A stretch of DNA of 36,221 nt from Teichococcus deserti (GCF_001982615.1 NZ_MLCO01000184.1:1-36221), one strand, 5' to 3'; shown: positions 6,123 to 14,171, numbered from the stretch's first letter. Numbers and translations: made by a program. The notes: a model not told the origin generated them from the letters alone.

Positions 6123-8285
6123 ATGAGCGGTCGGCAGCAGGAGGCGGAGGTCATCCGGCGGGAGGCCGATGCCTTGCGCGACAAGCGCGAATGGCGCGCG
6201 GCGGCCGAGGCCTATGGCGCCTTCCTGGCGCTGCGCCCGGACGATGCCGGCATGCAGGTGCAGCGCGGCCATTGCCTGAAGGAGGCCGGCGACGTCCCGG
6301 CCGCCCTGGCGCTGTACCGAAGTGCTGCGGCCTTGCGGCCGCGCGACGCCGATATCCCGCTGCAGATCGGCCATGCCGAGAAGATCCTGGGCCGGCGCGA
6401 CGCCGCCCGCGACGCCTATGCCGAAGCCGCGCTGCTGGCGCCGCTGGCGGAAAACCCCTGGCGCGAATGGCATGCGCTGGCCCGCGCCCGTCCGGGCCGC
6501 GCGGCGACGCCGGCCGGCGGGGTGGTGCTGGACCTGACGGATCTTGCCGCCTGGGTGCGCGGCGGCCACCGCGCGCCGTCTGGCATCCAGCGGGTGCAGC
6601 TGGACCTGACGCGGGCGGCGCTGGCCCGGCAGCCGGCGCCGCGGCTGGCGGCCATGGCGCGGATGGGCGGTGGCTGGCGCGAGCTGCCGGCGCCGCTTTT
6701 CCTCCGGTTGGACCTGCTGATGACCACCGGGGCGGATGCGACCGACCCCGAATGGCTTTCCGCCGTCGAGCTGCTGGAAGCGCTGATCGAGACCCCGCCG
6801 CCGCTGCGCTTCGCCCCCGGTGCCGTGCTGGCGACGCTGGGCGGCAGCTGGAGCCTGCCCGACCACCTCGCCTGCCTGCGCGCAGCGCGGGAGCGCGATG
6901 GGCTGCGCCACGTGCCGCTGCTGCACGACTGCATCCCGCTGCTGCTGCCCGAGCACTGCGCCGAGGGCGTGGTGCGCGACTATGCCCGCTGGTTCGCCAA
7001 TCTTTCTCTCCACGCGGATGGCGTCATTGCCGTCTCCCGCTCCACCGCCGAGGACATGAAGCGGCTGCACCGCACCATGCTGCCGGAGCTGCCGGTGCCG
7101 GAGGCCGCGGTGCTGCGGCTCGACGCCGCGCCCCGGGCCGTCGCCGGCGAGGTGCCGCCGCATCCGCTGCTGCGCGGCGACACGCCTTTCGTGCTGTTCG
7201 TCTCGACCATCGAGGGGCGGAAGAACCACCTGATGGTGTTCAACGCCTGGCTGTCGATGCTGCGCCGCGCGGCGGGGACGCCGGCGGCCGCCCAGGTGCC
7301 GCTGCTGGTCTGCGTCGGCCGCCCCGGCTGGCGCGCCGAGGCCGCCCTGGCCCTGCTGGACGGCGCGCCGGAGCTGCGGGCGCGGGTGCGCCTCCTGTCC
7401 GAGGTGTCGGACCCGCTGCTGGCGGCGCTGTACCGGGCGAGCCTGTTCACCCTCTACAACAGCCACCACGAGGGCTGGGGCCTGCCGGTCACCGAAAGCC
7501 TGGCCGCCGGCAAGGTGGCGCTGGTGCCGCGCCATTCCGCCCTGGTCGAGGCGGGCGAGGGCGGCGCCGTCTTCTTCGCCCCCAACAGCGAGCCCGACCT
7601 GCTGGCGCAGCTGCAGCGGCTGATCCATGACCGCGGCTTCCGCGAGCAGGCCGAGGCCGCCATCCGCCCGCCGCCGCGTGGCTGGGATGCGGTGGCAGCG
7701 CAGTTCCTCGGCGACGCCGCCCGTCTGGCCGAGGCCGGCGGCCCCCGCCCCCTGGCGCCGGTGGCGGCGGGGCGGCCGCATCCGCTGAAGCGCATCGCCG
7801 GCAGCCGGCCGCGCCTGGCCATGGCAGTGGCCGAGACGCTGCGCGAGGGCGAGGCCTGGCACCCGCTGGAGCCCTGGGGCTGCTGGACCCGCCCCGGCGC
7901 CGCCACCCTGGCGCTGGCCGCGCCCGATCCGGGGCCCTTGTGGCTCGAGGTCTCGCTGCAGGGCCTGCCGCTGGACGACGGCCCCGCGCCCGACCAGCCG
8001 GTCGAGTTGCTGGTGCTGCGCGACGACCAGCCTGCTGGCGAGCCGCGGGTGCTGTCGGTCCCCGCCGGGGCCACGCCGCTGGTCGGGCTGGAGGTCGCCG
8101 CCGGCGGCGGGATGCTGCGGGTGGAAATCCTGTGCCGCGCCGCGGGGGCGGATGCCGAGGGGCGGGCGATCGGCATCGGCGTCACGGCCATCGGCCTGGC
8201 CTCGGCCGGCAGCGTGCCGGAGCGGTTGGCGCTGCTGGAGGCACGCCGCTTCGCCATCCCGCGCGACCAGCTGGCCGACGCATGA
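6123..8285 (+). CDS. TPR-containing glycosyltransferase with C-terminal beta-rich domain
   Basis: A 720-residue multidomain protein. Residues about 5-115 form three TPR-like helix pairs (for example REWRAAAEAYGAFLALRPDD and GDVPAALALYRSAAALRPRD). Residues about 130-545 are a GT4-type GT-B glycosyltransferase: GHRAPSGIQRVQLDL, LHDCIPLLLPEHC, ADGVIAVSRSTAEDM, FVLFVSTIEGRKNHL, and the EX7E motif EGWGLPVTE at 450-458. From about 575 the chain becomes beta-rich, with an aromatic start HPLEPWGCWTRPG and then alternating hydrophobic strands; it resembles carbohydrate-binding-like modules attached to some polysaccharide GTs, which is inference. The TPR part probably docks partner proteins. It overlaps bluB by ATGA. 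It is likely involved in surface glycan synthesis, as is its divergent neighbour. Confidence 0.9.
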   Translation: MSGRQQEAEVIRREADALRDKREWRAAAEAYGAFLALRPDDAGMQVQRGHCLKEAGDVPAALALYRSAAALRPRDADIPLQIGHAEKILGRRDAARDAYAEAALLAPLAENPWREWHALARARPGRAATPAGGVVLDLTDLAAWVRGGHRAPSGIQRVQLDLTRAALARQPAPRLAAMARMGGGWRELPAPLFLRLDLLMTTGADATDPEWLSAVELLEALIETPPPLRFAPGAVLATLGGSWSLPDHLACLRAARERDGLRHVPLLHDCIPLLLPEHCAEGVVRDYARWFANLSLHADGVIAVSRSTAEDMKRLHRTMLPELPVPEAAVLRLDAAPRAVAGEVPPHPLLRGDTPFVLFVSTIEGRKNHLMVFNAWLSMLRRAAGTPAAAQVPLLVCVGRPGWRAEAALALLDGAPELRARVRLLSEVSDPLLAALYRASLFTLYNSHHEGWGLPVTESLAAGKVALVPRHSALVEAGEGGAVFFAPNSEPDLLAQLQRLIHDRGFREQAEAAIRPPPRGWDAVAAQFLGDAARLAEAGGPRPLAPVAAGRPHPLKRIAGSRPRLAMAVAETLREGEAWHPLEPWGCWTRPGAATLALAAPDPGPLWLEVSLQGLPLDDGPAPDQPVELLVLRDDQPAGEPRVLSVPAGATPLVGLEVAAGGGMLRVEILCRAAGADAEGRAIGIGVTAIGLASAGSVPERLALLEARRFAIPRDQLADA

Positions 8286-8914
8286 CGGGACGCGACTTCG
8301 ACGCCGCCTTCCGGGCCGAGCTGACGGAGCTGTTCCGCTGGCGCCGCGACGTGCGGCATTTCCGGCCCGATCCGGTGCCGCCCGCGCTGCTGGACCGGCT
8401 GATCACGGTGGCGGACCTCGCGCCCTCGGTCGGGCTGAGCCAGCCCTGGCGCTTCGTCACCGTCGACGACCCGGCCCGCCGCGCCGCCATCCGCGTCAAT
8501 TTCGCCGCCAGCAACGCCGCGGCGCTGTCCGGCCAGGCGGAGGGCAAGGCTTCGCTCTACGCCCGGCTGAAGCTGGCCGGGCTTGACCAGGCGCCCTGCC
8601 ATTTCGCGCTGTTCTGCCTGCCCGACCCCGCGCAGGGCCATGGGCTGGGGCGCCAGACCATGCCGCTGACGCTGGATTACTCGGCGGTGATGGCGCTGCA
8701 CAGCCTGTGGCTGGCCGCCCGTGCCGAGGGGCTTGGCCTCGGCTGGGTTTCCATTCTCGACCCTGAGGCGGCGAAAGCGTCTCTCGACGTGCCGGAAGAC
8801 TGGCGGCTGATCGGCTATTTCTGCCTGGGCTGGCCGCAGCGCGAGGAGGAGATCCCGGAATTGGAGCGGGAGGGCTGGGAAAAGCGCCACGCCTCGGAGC
8901 GCCTGGCCCGCTGA
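8282..8914 (+). CDS. bluB: 5,6-dimethylbenzimidazole synthase BluB
   Basis: A 210-residue nitroreductase-fold enzyme that breaks down reduced FMN with oxygen to form the lower ligand of vitamin B12. Family signatures are present in order: RRDVRHFRPDPVP near 21-33, LAPSVGLSQPWRFV, LKLAGLDQAPCHFA, LGRQTMPLTLDYSAV, LWLAARAEGLGLGWVSILDP, and a C-terminal GYFCLGWP and PELEREGWEKR. The ILDP and SVG-x-SQPW elements separate BluB from general nitroreductases. The start overlaps the GT stop (ATGA), so it is co-translated with a glycosyltransferase, an unexpected partner. No other cobalamin gene is in the window. Confidence 0.95.
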   Translation: MTGRDFDAAFRAELTELFRWRRDVRHFRPDPVPPALLDRLITVADLAPSVGLSQPWRFVTVDDPARRAAIRVNFAASNAAALSGQAEGKASLYARLKLAGLDQAPCHFALFCLPDPAQGHGLGRQTMPLTLDYSAVMALHSLWLAARAEGLGLGWVSILDPEAAKASLDVPEDWRLIGYFCLGWPQREEEIPELEREGWEKRHASERLAR

Positions 8915-8960
8915 TCCGGCAGAGGCCGGGCACGGTCCAGGCGACTTCGGCCCCCTGGCC

Positions 8961-9668
8961 CTACTTCCTGCCGGCGCCTTCCATCGCGTGCTGCGGCTCC
9001 TCGAATTCCCGGTGGAGGTCCTCGCCGCCGCGCAGCGCCAGGGGCCGCATCAGGAAGACCGCCCCCCAGCCCCAGCCGCCGTTGATCACCACCCATTGCC
9101 ACCATTCGGCGTCGAAGCCGGGGACGGTGATGAACCAGCGCTGCAGCCAGGTGAAGCCGAGGGCGCCGACCAGCCAGCCGACGAGGAGGTCGGGCAGGAC
9201 CAGCGCCAGGCGCAGCAGCAGCGCCAGCAGCCCGCCCAGCGCGCCGCCCAGCAGCATCAGCGCGTAGAGGCTGGGCATGCCGGCCAGGATGGGCATCTCG
9301 GCCAGGACGTGCATGGGCGCGAAGAGGAAGCCGCGGACGGGCACGAGCCCCGCGGTCTGGTGCAGCACGAAGAGGGTAGACTGGTGGAAGACCACCACCG
9401 CGGCGGCGCCCATGACCAGGCCGCCGCTGATGGCGCGGCAGGGTCCGGCGGGGATCGGGCGGAGGAGGCAGATCAGCAGCATGGCGGCCAGGGCGCCGTG
9501 AACAGCGACCTCGCCCAGGCGCTCGAAGCTCGCCTGGGCGAAGGCCTGTTCCAGCGGCAGGGGGGATGTGCCCCCCCGCCCGGCCATGACCTTGGCGATC
9601 AGGTAGAAGGAGGCTGCCACGAACGCCCCGCGCCAGGCGGCGCGCAGCAGCAGCCTCACCCCGAACAT
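8961..9668 (-). CDS. Predicted six-helix membrane protein of unknown function
   Basis: A 235-residue protein with about six membrane helices, near residues 10-28, 54-70, 80-104, 132-155, 157-180 and 190-212, with a charged C-terminus. I do not recognise a family. Trp, His and Pro are frequent in and near the helices (FHQSTLFVLHQTAG, WWQWVVINGGWGWG). It starts 12 bases after the gabT stop on the same strand and is probably co-transcribed, but no functional link to GABA metabolism is evident. A G6/C6 palindrome (9560-9576) falls in the loop after helix 1. It converges on bluB. Confidence 0.75.
   Translation of the reverse strand: MFGVRLLLRAAWRGAFVAASFYLIAKVMAGRGGTSPLPLEQAFAQASFERLGEVAVHGALAAMLLICLLRPIPAGPCRAISGGLVMGAAAVVVFHQSTLFVLHQTAGLVPVRGFLFAPMHVLAEMPILAGMPSLYALMLLGGALGGLLALLLRLALVLPDLLVGWLVGALGFTWLQRWFITVPGFDAEWWQWVVINGGWGWGAVFLMRPLALRGGEDLHREFEEPQHAMEGAGRK
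9560..9576. repeat. GGGGGG-N5-CCCCCC palindrome inside the membrane protein gene
   Basis: A 6-bp G:C stem with a 5-nt loop lies in the coding sequence just after the first membrane helix, encoding Gly/Pro-rich residues about 31-36. It resembles the GC-rich intergenic palindromes only in general design. Confidence 0.45.
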
Positions 9669-9680
9669 GGGGCAGTCAGA

Positions 9681-10997
9681 TCAGGCGGCGCGCTCGGCCA
9701 CGCATTCGCGCATGGCCTCGCCCAGGATGTCCATGCCCTCGGACAGCAGCTCGTTCGAGACGGTCAGCGGGCAGAGGAAGCGGATGACATTGGCGCGGAC
9801 GCCGCAGGCCAGGATGATCAGGCCCTTCTGCGCGGCCTTGGCGATCAGCGCCTTGGTCAGCTCCGGGTCCGGCTTGTTGGCATCGCCATCGGCCACGAGC
9901 TCCATCGCCACCATGGCGCCGAGGCCGCGGATGTCGCCGATCACGCCCTTCAGGCTGTTGGAGTTCTGCAGCTCCTTCAGGCGGTCGGTCAGGATCGTGC
10001 CGATCTCGTCGGCGCGGGCGCAGAGGCCCTCCTCCTCGATGATGTCGAGCACGGCGTTGCCGGCGGCCAGCGCCAGCGGGTTGCCGCCATAGGTGCCGCC
10101 CAGGCCGCCGGCCTGCGGGCTGTCCATGATCTCGGCCTTGCCGGTCACGGCCGAGAGCGGGAAGCCGCCGGCCAGCGACTTCGCCATGGTCACCAGGTCG
10201 GGCTGCACGCCGGAATGCTCGATGGCGAACATCTTGCCGGTGCGGGCGAAGCCGGTCTGGACCTCGTCGACGATCATGACGATGCCGTAGTCGTCGCAGA
10301 TCTTGCGGATGCCGGCCAGCAGCTCGGCCTGGGCGACGTAGAAGCCGCCCTCGCCCTGCACCGGCTCGATGATCATGGCGGCGATGCGCTTCGGATCGAT
10401 ATCGGCCTTGAACAGGGTCTCCAGCGCCTCGAGGGTCTGGGAGACTTCCTTGCCGTGATAGGCCACGGGGAAGGGCAGGTGGTAGACGTCGCCCGGCAGC
10501 GTGCCGAAGCCGGCCTTGTAGGGCACGACCTTGCCGGTCAGCGCCATGCCGAGCAGGGTGCGGCCGTGGAAGGCGCCGGAGAAGGCGATGACGCCCGAGC
10601 GGCCGGTGTGGTGGCGCGCGATCTTCACCGCGTTCTCGATCGCCTCGGCGCCGGTGGTCAGGAAGACCGTCTTGCGCGGGCCGCGGGTCGGCACGGTGGC
10701 GTTCAGCCGCTCGGCCAGGCGGATATAGCCCTCATAGGGCATGACCTGGATGCAGGTGTGGCTGAAATTCTCGAGCTGCGCCTGCACCGCCGCCTTCACC
10801 TTCGGATGCAGGTGCCCGGTGTTGAGCACCGCGATGCCGGCGGCGAAGTCGATGTAGCGCTTGCCCTCGATATCGGTGATCTCGGCGTTCTCGGCCTTGG
10901 CCGCGAAGACCGGGAGCTGGATGCCGAGGCCGCGCGGCACGGCCGCTTCGCGCCTCGCCTGCAGCGCCGCGTTGCTGTCGGCTGCCGTCACGCCCAT
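9681..10997 (-). CDS. gabT: 4-aminobutyrate aminotransferase, class III PLP
   Basis: A 438-residue PLP enzyme that transfers the amino group of GABA to 2-oxoglutarate, giving succinate semialdehyde and glutamate. Class III landmarks are clear: TTGAEAIENAVKIAR for the phosphate-binding region, AFHGRTLLGMALTGK, EPVQGEGGF, IVDEVQTGFARTGK with the PLP-ring Asp, and the Schiff-base Lys273 in TMAKSLAGGFPLSAVTGK. The C-terminal GLIILACGVRANVIRFLCPLT is typical of GabT/PuuE. I chose the ATG at 10997, preceded by GGAG about 9 bases away; an in-frame ATG at 11033 would add 12 residues unlike the family. The reaction pairs with gamma-glutamyl-GABA hydrolysis by the puuD-like gene. A 5-aminovalerate substrate remains possible. 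Confidence 0.93.
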   Translation of the reverse strand: MGVTAADSNAALQARREAAVPRGLGIQLPVFAAKAENAEITDIEGKRYIDFAAGIAVLNTGHLHPKVKAAVQAQLENFSHTCIQVMPYEGYIRLAERLNATVPTRGPRKTVFLTTGAEAIENAVKIARHHTGRSGVIAFSGAFHGRTLLGMALTGKVVPYKAGFGTLPGDVYHLPFPVAYHGKEVSQTLEALETLFKADIDPKRIAAMIIEPVQGEGGFYVAQAELLAGIRKICDDYGIVMIVDEVQTGFARTGKMFAIEHSGVQPDLVTMAKSLAGGFPLSAVTGKAEIMDSPQAGGLGGTYGGNPLALAAGNAVLDIIEEEGLCARADEIGTILTDRLKELQNSNSLKGVIGDIRGLGAMVAMELVADGDANKPDPELTKALIAKAAQKGLIILACGVRANVIRFLCPLTVSNELLSEGMDILGEAMRECVAERAA

Positions 10998-11150
10998 CGC
11001 CCATACTCCATGCTGTCGGGGTTCGGGCCGCACGATGCTCCCGCGCGAGGGGGCGGCGCAAGGGGGCGCGGGCGGCGAAAACGACCGCGGGCGCGGCTTA
11101 TGCGCGGGCGATATCGCTGTGCGATCAAGGAGATGGGGCGGCGCGCAGGG

Positions 11151-11288
11151 TCAGGCCAGCCAGCCCAGCGCCAGCACGGCGGAGAGCGCGGCGACCAGCG
11201 CCCAGAGCACCGGCTCGTCGACCTCCTGCGGGGCCATGGCGGGGGCGACGCAGCAGGCGCCGGCGACGCTGTCGAGAGGATCCTTCAT
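11151..11288 (-). CDS. Small 45-residue single-helix membrane protein
   Basis: An ATG at 11288, preceded by AGGA about 8 bases upstream, opens a 45-residue frame. It has an acidic N-terminal half with a Cys-Cys pair (GACCVAP, residues 10-16) and one hydrophobic helix at about 28-44 (VLWALVAALSAVLALGWL). Topology is probably a single-pass peptide with the Cys pair at the membrane edge. It sits alone between gabT and a TctC gene, and AT-richer DNA upstream (11289-11335) contains a TAAAAT -10-like element. Family unknown to me. It could be a chance frame, but ribosome site, promoter-like DNA and composition support a gene. Confidence 0.55.
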   Translation of the reverse strand: MKDPLDSVAGACCVAPAMAPQEVDEPVLWALVAALSAVLALGWLA

Positions 11289-11310
11289 GGGAATTTTCCT
11301 GATGCACTTT

Positions 11311-11340
11311 CCTTCATGATATTTTAGGATGAACCACCGC
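11311..11340 (-). promoter_or_regulatory. AT-rich candidate promoter for the 45-residue gene
   Basis: In a GC-rich genome, the stretch before this gene contains TAAAAT on the minus strand within CCTAAAATATCATG, five of six bases matching a sigma-70 -10. No clear -35 is visible at the right distance. Support is modest. Confidence 0.3.
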
Positions 11341-11408
11341 AACAATCCATTCGAATCACGCCGGGACGGGGCAAGGCCACGCCGGCCGGCCGCAGGAACC
11401 ACGATTCA

Positions 11409-12395
11409 ATGTCGCGCAATATGCTGTCCCGCCGCGGCCTGCTGGCCCTGGGCGCCGCCCTGCCGGCCAGCCCCGCCCTGGCGCAGGCGCCGTCCGCCCC
11501 GGGGGATTTCCCCAGCCACCCGCTGCGGCTGATCGTGCCGGTGGCGCCAGGCGGCAGCCAGGACGTGGTGGCGCGGCTGATCGCCCGCGGCATGGGCGAG
11601 CTGCTGGGCCAGACCCTGCAGGTGGAGAATCTCCCCGGCGCCGGCAGCAATATCGGCTACGAGGCGGCGGCGCGCGCCCGGCCGGACGGCTACACGCTGC
11701 TGGCGGGCTCCGACAGCCTGTCGATCAACGCCGCGCTGTTCCCGAAGCTGAACTACGATCCGCTGACGGCCTTCGCGCCGATCCTCTCGGGCGTCGCCGT
11801 GCCGCAGATCCTGGTGGTGCGCGCCGATTCCGCGGTCCAGGACCTGGCGGGCTTCGTCGCCGCCGCCAAAGGCGCGCCGCAGGCCGTCGGCACGCCGGGC
11901 AATGGCAGCCTGTCGCATCTGGTCGGCGAGCTGATGCAGCAGGCCGCCGGGCTGCGCTGGACCCACGTGCCCTATCGCGGCGGGGCACTGGCCATCAACG
12001 ACCTGCTGGCCGGCCACCTGCAGGTGGTCTGGATCAATATCGGCGCCGTCGCCGACGCGGTGAAGGCCGGGCGGCTGCGTGGCCTGGCGGTCTCCTCCGA
12101 GGCGCGGGCCGGCGCCCTGCCCTCCGTGCCGACGCTGGAGGAGGCGGGGCTGCCCGGCCTGACCGCCACCGGCTGGCACGGGCTGGTGGCCCCGGCCGGC
12201 ATCGATCCTGGCATCGCCGCCCGTTTGTCGGCGGCCGGCACCGCGGCGCTGCAGAAACCGGAGCTGGCGCAGCGCCTGGCGGGGCTGGGGGTCGAGGTGC
12301 TGGACGAGCCGCCGGCCGCCCTGTCCCGCCGCATCACGGCCGATGCGGCGCGCTGGGCGGCGGTGGTGCGCCAGGGCAGCCTGCGCCCCGATTGA
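11409..12395 (+). CDS. Tripartite tricarboxylate transporter substrate-binding protein (Bug/TctC)
   Basis: A 328-residue periplasmic solute-binding protein. The N-terminus carries a twin-arginine-like signal (SRRGLLALGAAL, RR at 8-9) with cleavage expected after about residue 25 (SPALA|QA). The mature part starts with PLRLIVPVAPGGSQDVVAR, the Bug family hallmark, followed by ENLPGAGSNIGYEAAARARPDGYTL. These proteins bind small carboxylates and normally deliver them to TctA/TctB membrane subunits; neither is nearby, so it is an orphan receptor, as is common in Burkholderiales and Acetobacteraceae. Ligand unknown. Convergent with a small gene 10 bases downstream. Confidence 0.93.
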   Translation: MSRNMLSRRGLLALGAALPASPALAQAPSAPGDFPSHPLRLIVPVAPGGSQDVVARLIARGMGELLGQTLQVENLPGAGSNIGYEAAARARPDGYTLLAGSDSLSINAALFPKLNYDPLTAFAPILSGVAVPQILVVRADSAVQDLAGFVAAAKGAPQAVGTPGNGSLSHLVGELMQQAAGLRWTHVPYRGGALAINDLLAGHLQVVWINIGAVADAVKAGRLRGLAVSSEARAGALPSVPTLEEAGLPGLTATGWHGLVAPAGIDPGIAARLSAAGTAALQKPELAQRLAGLGVEVLDEPPAALSRRITADAARWAAVVRQGSLRPD

Positions 12396-12405
12396 GGGGA
12401 GGCTC

Positions 12406-12609
12406 TCAGGCGGCGGGGGCGAGCTCCGCCAGCATCCGCCTGGCCTTGGCGTCGCGGGCGATGGCGACCACGGCGCCGGTGCCCTCGCCCGGCAGGAAGT
12501 CTTCCAGCGGGCGCAGCTGCAGCGTCAGCGCGTGCAGCAGGGCCCAGGCGCGGATCTCGCCCTCGCGGGTGGCGGGCAGGATCAGCAGGTCGGTGGCGGT
12601 GTCGGTCAT
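12406..12609 (-). CDS. Small hypothetical protein, 67 residues
   Basis: ATG at 12609 with GAGG about 9 bases upstream. The product is soluble, with alternating strand and helix character (LLILPATREGEIRAWALLHALTL) and no membrane segment or known motif. It follows the gene at 12674-12910 on the same strand by 64 bases. I do not recognise it; longer in-frame starts upstream are possible but add an Arg/Pro-rich stretch that looks non-coding. Confidence 0.5.
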   Translation of the reverse strand: MTDTATDLLILPATREGEIRAWALLHALTLQLRPLEDFLPGEGTGAVVAIARDAKARRMLAELAPAA

Positions 12610-12673
12610 CGGGCGAAGCCTCGGCAAGGGGTTGTCGACGCAGCGGGTCTCAAGGCGGGGCGTGCGGCCGGCG

Positions 12674-12910
12674 TCAGGCCTGGCAGGGCGTCCCGAAGGC
12701 ATCGGCGGTGGTGGCGCGCATCACCTGGGCGAAGAGGCGCAGGGCCTCCGGTCCGCCCTGGTCGAGCAGCGCGCCGCCTTCCATCTCCCGCGCCAGCAGC
12801 TCCGCATGGCCCGCCAGGGTCAGGGCGGCGCGGCGCAGCGCCTCCTGCGAGAAGGCGAGCTGCTGCTGCTCGGAAAAATCATTCCAGGGAAGGGCACGGC
12901 TGGAGGACAT
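12674..12910 (-). CDS. Small hypothetical protein, 78 residues
   Basis: ATG at 12910 preceded by a poor ribosome site. The product is helical and soluble (LAFSQEALRRAALTLAGHAELLAREME), possibly a small coiled protein, with a single C-terminal Cys. No family is recognised. It lies downstream of rlmB on the same strand, separated by about 160 bases containing a strong hairpin, so it probably has its own promoter. Amphipathic spacing supports a real protein, but evidence is limited. Confidence 0.5.
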   Translation of the reverse strand: MSSSRALPWNDFSEQQQLAFSQEALRRAALTLAGHAELLAREMEGGALLDQGGPEALRLFAQVMRATTADAFGTPCQA

Positions 12911-13032
12911 GGTGGGGGTCCGGGGCTGCGCCGTCCTGGCAGGGTTCCGTCTGTCCGACGGCCCGCGGAAGATGCGCCGCAGCAATGAACGCTGCCTTAA
13001 CGCCGCCCACTTTTCCGTGATTCTTTTTCGGG

Positions 13033-13055
13033 GTGCCGGGGCGATGCCCCGGCAC
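13033..13055 (-). repeat. Strong hairpin downstream of rlmB (loose relative, copy D)
   Basis: Perfect 10-bp arms GTGCCGGGGC and GCCCCGGCAC with a GAT loop. On the minus strand it starts 14 bases after the rlmB stop and is followed by CCCGAAAAAGAA. The order gene end, GC palindrome, ACCCC resembles copies A-C, but the centre differs. Probably an rlmB terminator, although no T-run follows. Confidence 0.55.
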
Positions 13056-13069
13056 AGGGTCCGCAGTCC

Positions 13070-14035
13070 TTAGCCGCGGGCCAGCTCGTAGAGGGCCACC
13101 GCGGCGGCCACCGAGACGTTCAGGCTCTCGATCGCATCGGTGATCGGCAGCTTCACCAGCTCGTCGCAGGTCTCGCGCTGCAGCCGGCGCAGGCCGCTAT
13201 CCTCGGCGCCGAGGACCAGCGCCACCGGACGGTCCTTCGGCTTGGCGGCGGCCAGCGTCGTCTTCGCCGCGCCGTCCATCCCCATCACCCAGTAGCCCGC
13301 CTTCTGCAGCGTGACGATGGCGCGCGACAGGTTGACCTCGCGCACCACCGGCACGGTGTCCAGCGCGCCCACCGCGGCACGCGCCATGGCCCCCGTCTCC
13401 GGCGGCGCATTGCGGTCCTGCATGATCACCGCCGCGGCGCCGAAGGCCGCGGCCGAGCGCAGGATGGCTCCGACATTGCGCGGATCGGTCACCTGGTCGA
13501 GCAGCAGCACCGTCCCGCGCGAGGCGGCCAGCGCATCCTCCAGGTCGACCGGCGGCAGAGGCTCGGCCAGCAGCGCCGCGCCCTGGTGCACCGCATCCTC
13601 GGTCAGGAAGGTCTGGAAGCGGGCGCGCTCCACCCGCTCGGCCTGCAGCTTCCAGGGCTTGGGCAGCTTTTCCGCCAGCGCCGCCTCGGCCTCGGTGGTC
13701 AGCAGCAGCCGCTTGAAGCGCCGGCGCGGATTGGCCAGCGCCGCGGCGACCGCATGCAGCCCGTAGAGCCACAGCGTGTTGTGGTCGGGCTTCTCGCGCC
13801 GCGCCTCGGGCGGGTGCAGCGGCTCGGTGCCGCGCAGGTCGCGCGGGTTGCGGCCGCGGCCCCTGGGCGCCGGCTCGGCGGCGGGCTCGGGCGCCGGGGC
13901 GCCGGGGCGCGGGGTGCGGCCGGGCGCGCGGCCGGCACCCTGAGCGGGGCCATGAGCGGCGCCATGCGCGGCGCCGTGGGACGAGGAACGGGAAGGGGAG
14001 CGCGGGCCTTCCGGCCGGCGAGGGGGGCGGGACAT
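13070..14035 (-). CDS. rlmB: 23S rRNA (guanosine2251-2'-O)-methyltransferase RlmB (TrmH/SPOUT)
   Basis: A 321-residue SPOUT methyltransferase that 2'-O-methylates the P-loop G2251 of 23S rRNA. After a disordered, basic, Ala/Gly/Pro/His-rich N-terminus of about 80 residues comes an SpoU substrate-binding domain ([23 protein letters not shown]) and the knotted catalytic domain. It has motif 1 [20 protein letters not shown], motif 2 [13 protein letters not shown], and motif 3 [21 protein letters not shown]. The ATG at 14035 is preferred over one 9 bases upstream because AGG lies 9 bases before it but overlaps the earlier one. Another TrmH-family 2'-O-methyltransferase is the alternative. It is divergent from the tRNA-tuf operon. 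Confidence 0.9.
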   Translation of the reverse strand: MSRPPRRPEGPRSPSRSSSHGAAHGAAHGPAQGAGRAPGRTPRPGAPAPEPAAEPAPRGRGRNPRDLRGTEPLHPPEARREKPDHNTLWLYGLHAVAAALANPRRRFKRLLLTTEAEAALAEKLPKPWKLQAERVERARFQTFLTEDAVHQGAALLAEPLPPVDLEDALAASRGTVLLLDQVTDPRNVGAILRSAAAFGAAAVIMQDRNAPPETGAMARAAVGALDTVPVVREVNLSRAIVTLQKAGYWVMGMDGAAKTTLAAAKPKDRPVALVLGAEDSGLRRLQRETCDELVKLPITDAIESLNVSVAAAVALYELARG

Positions 14036-14113
14036 GCGGCGCATCCTGCGGATCGGCGGGGCCGAAGCAAGCGCCGCGATGCAGTTTCTTCACTTTCTTC
14101 GCCGCCCCCTCCG

Positions 14114-14143
14114 TTGACAGCACCGCCCGAAACCGGATAGAGC
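14114..14143 (+). promoter_or_regulatory. Promoter of the tRNA-Tyr/tRNA-Gly/tuf operon
   Basis: A perfect -35 TTGACA (14114-14119) followed 17-18 nt later by ATAGAGC (14137-14143). Transcription would begin about 14150, some 20 bases before tRNA-Tyr. This is the best sigma-70-type promoter in the window and fits strong expression of tRNA and EF-Tu. No other strong promoter is seen before rpsJ. Confidence 0.7.
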
Positions 14144-14171
14144 GCGGCGCTCCCGCCGGCCGGGAACGCAT

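Noticed and set aside
5979-7862. A 627-codon open frame antisense to the TPR-glycosyltransferase
   Set aside because: Gln/Arg/Gly-rich shadow; the opposite strand has clear TPR and GT motifs.
8988-11327. A 779-codon plus-strand frame over gabT
   Set aside because: Composition typical of an antisense shadow; gabT on the minus strand has complete catalytic motifs.
12911-13032. Sigma-54 or sigma-28 promoter before the 78-residue gene
   Set aside because: Neither the GG-N10-GC pattern nor the TAAA-N15-GCCGATAA pattern is present in an acceptable form.
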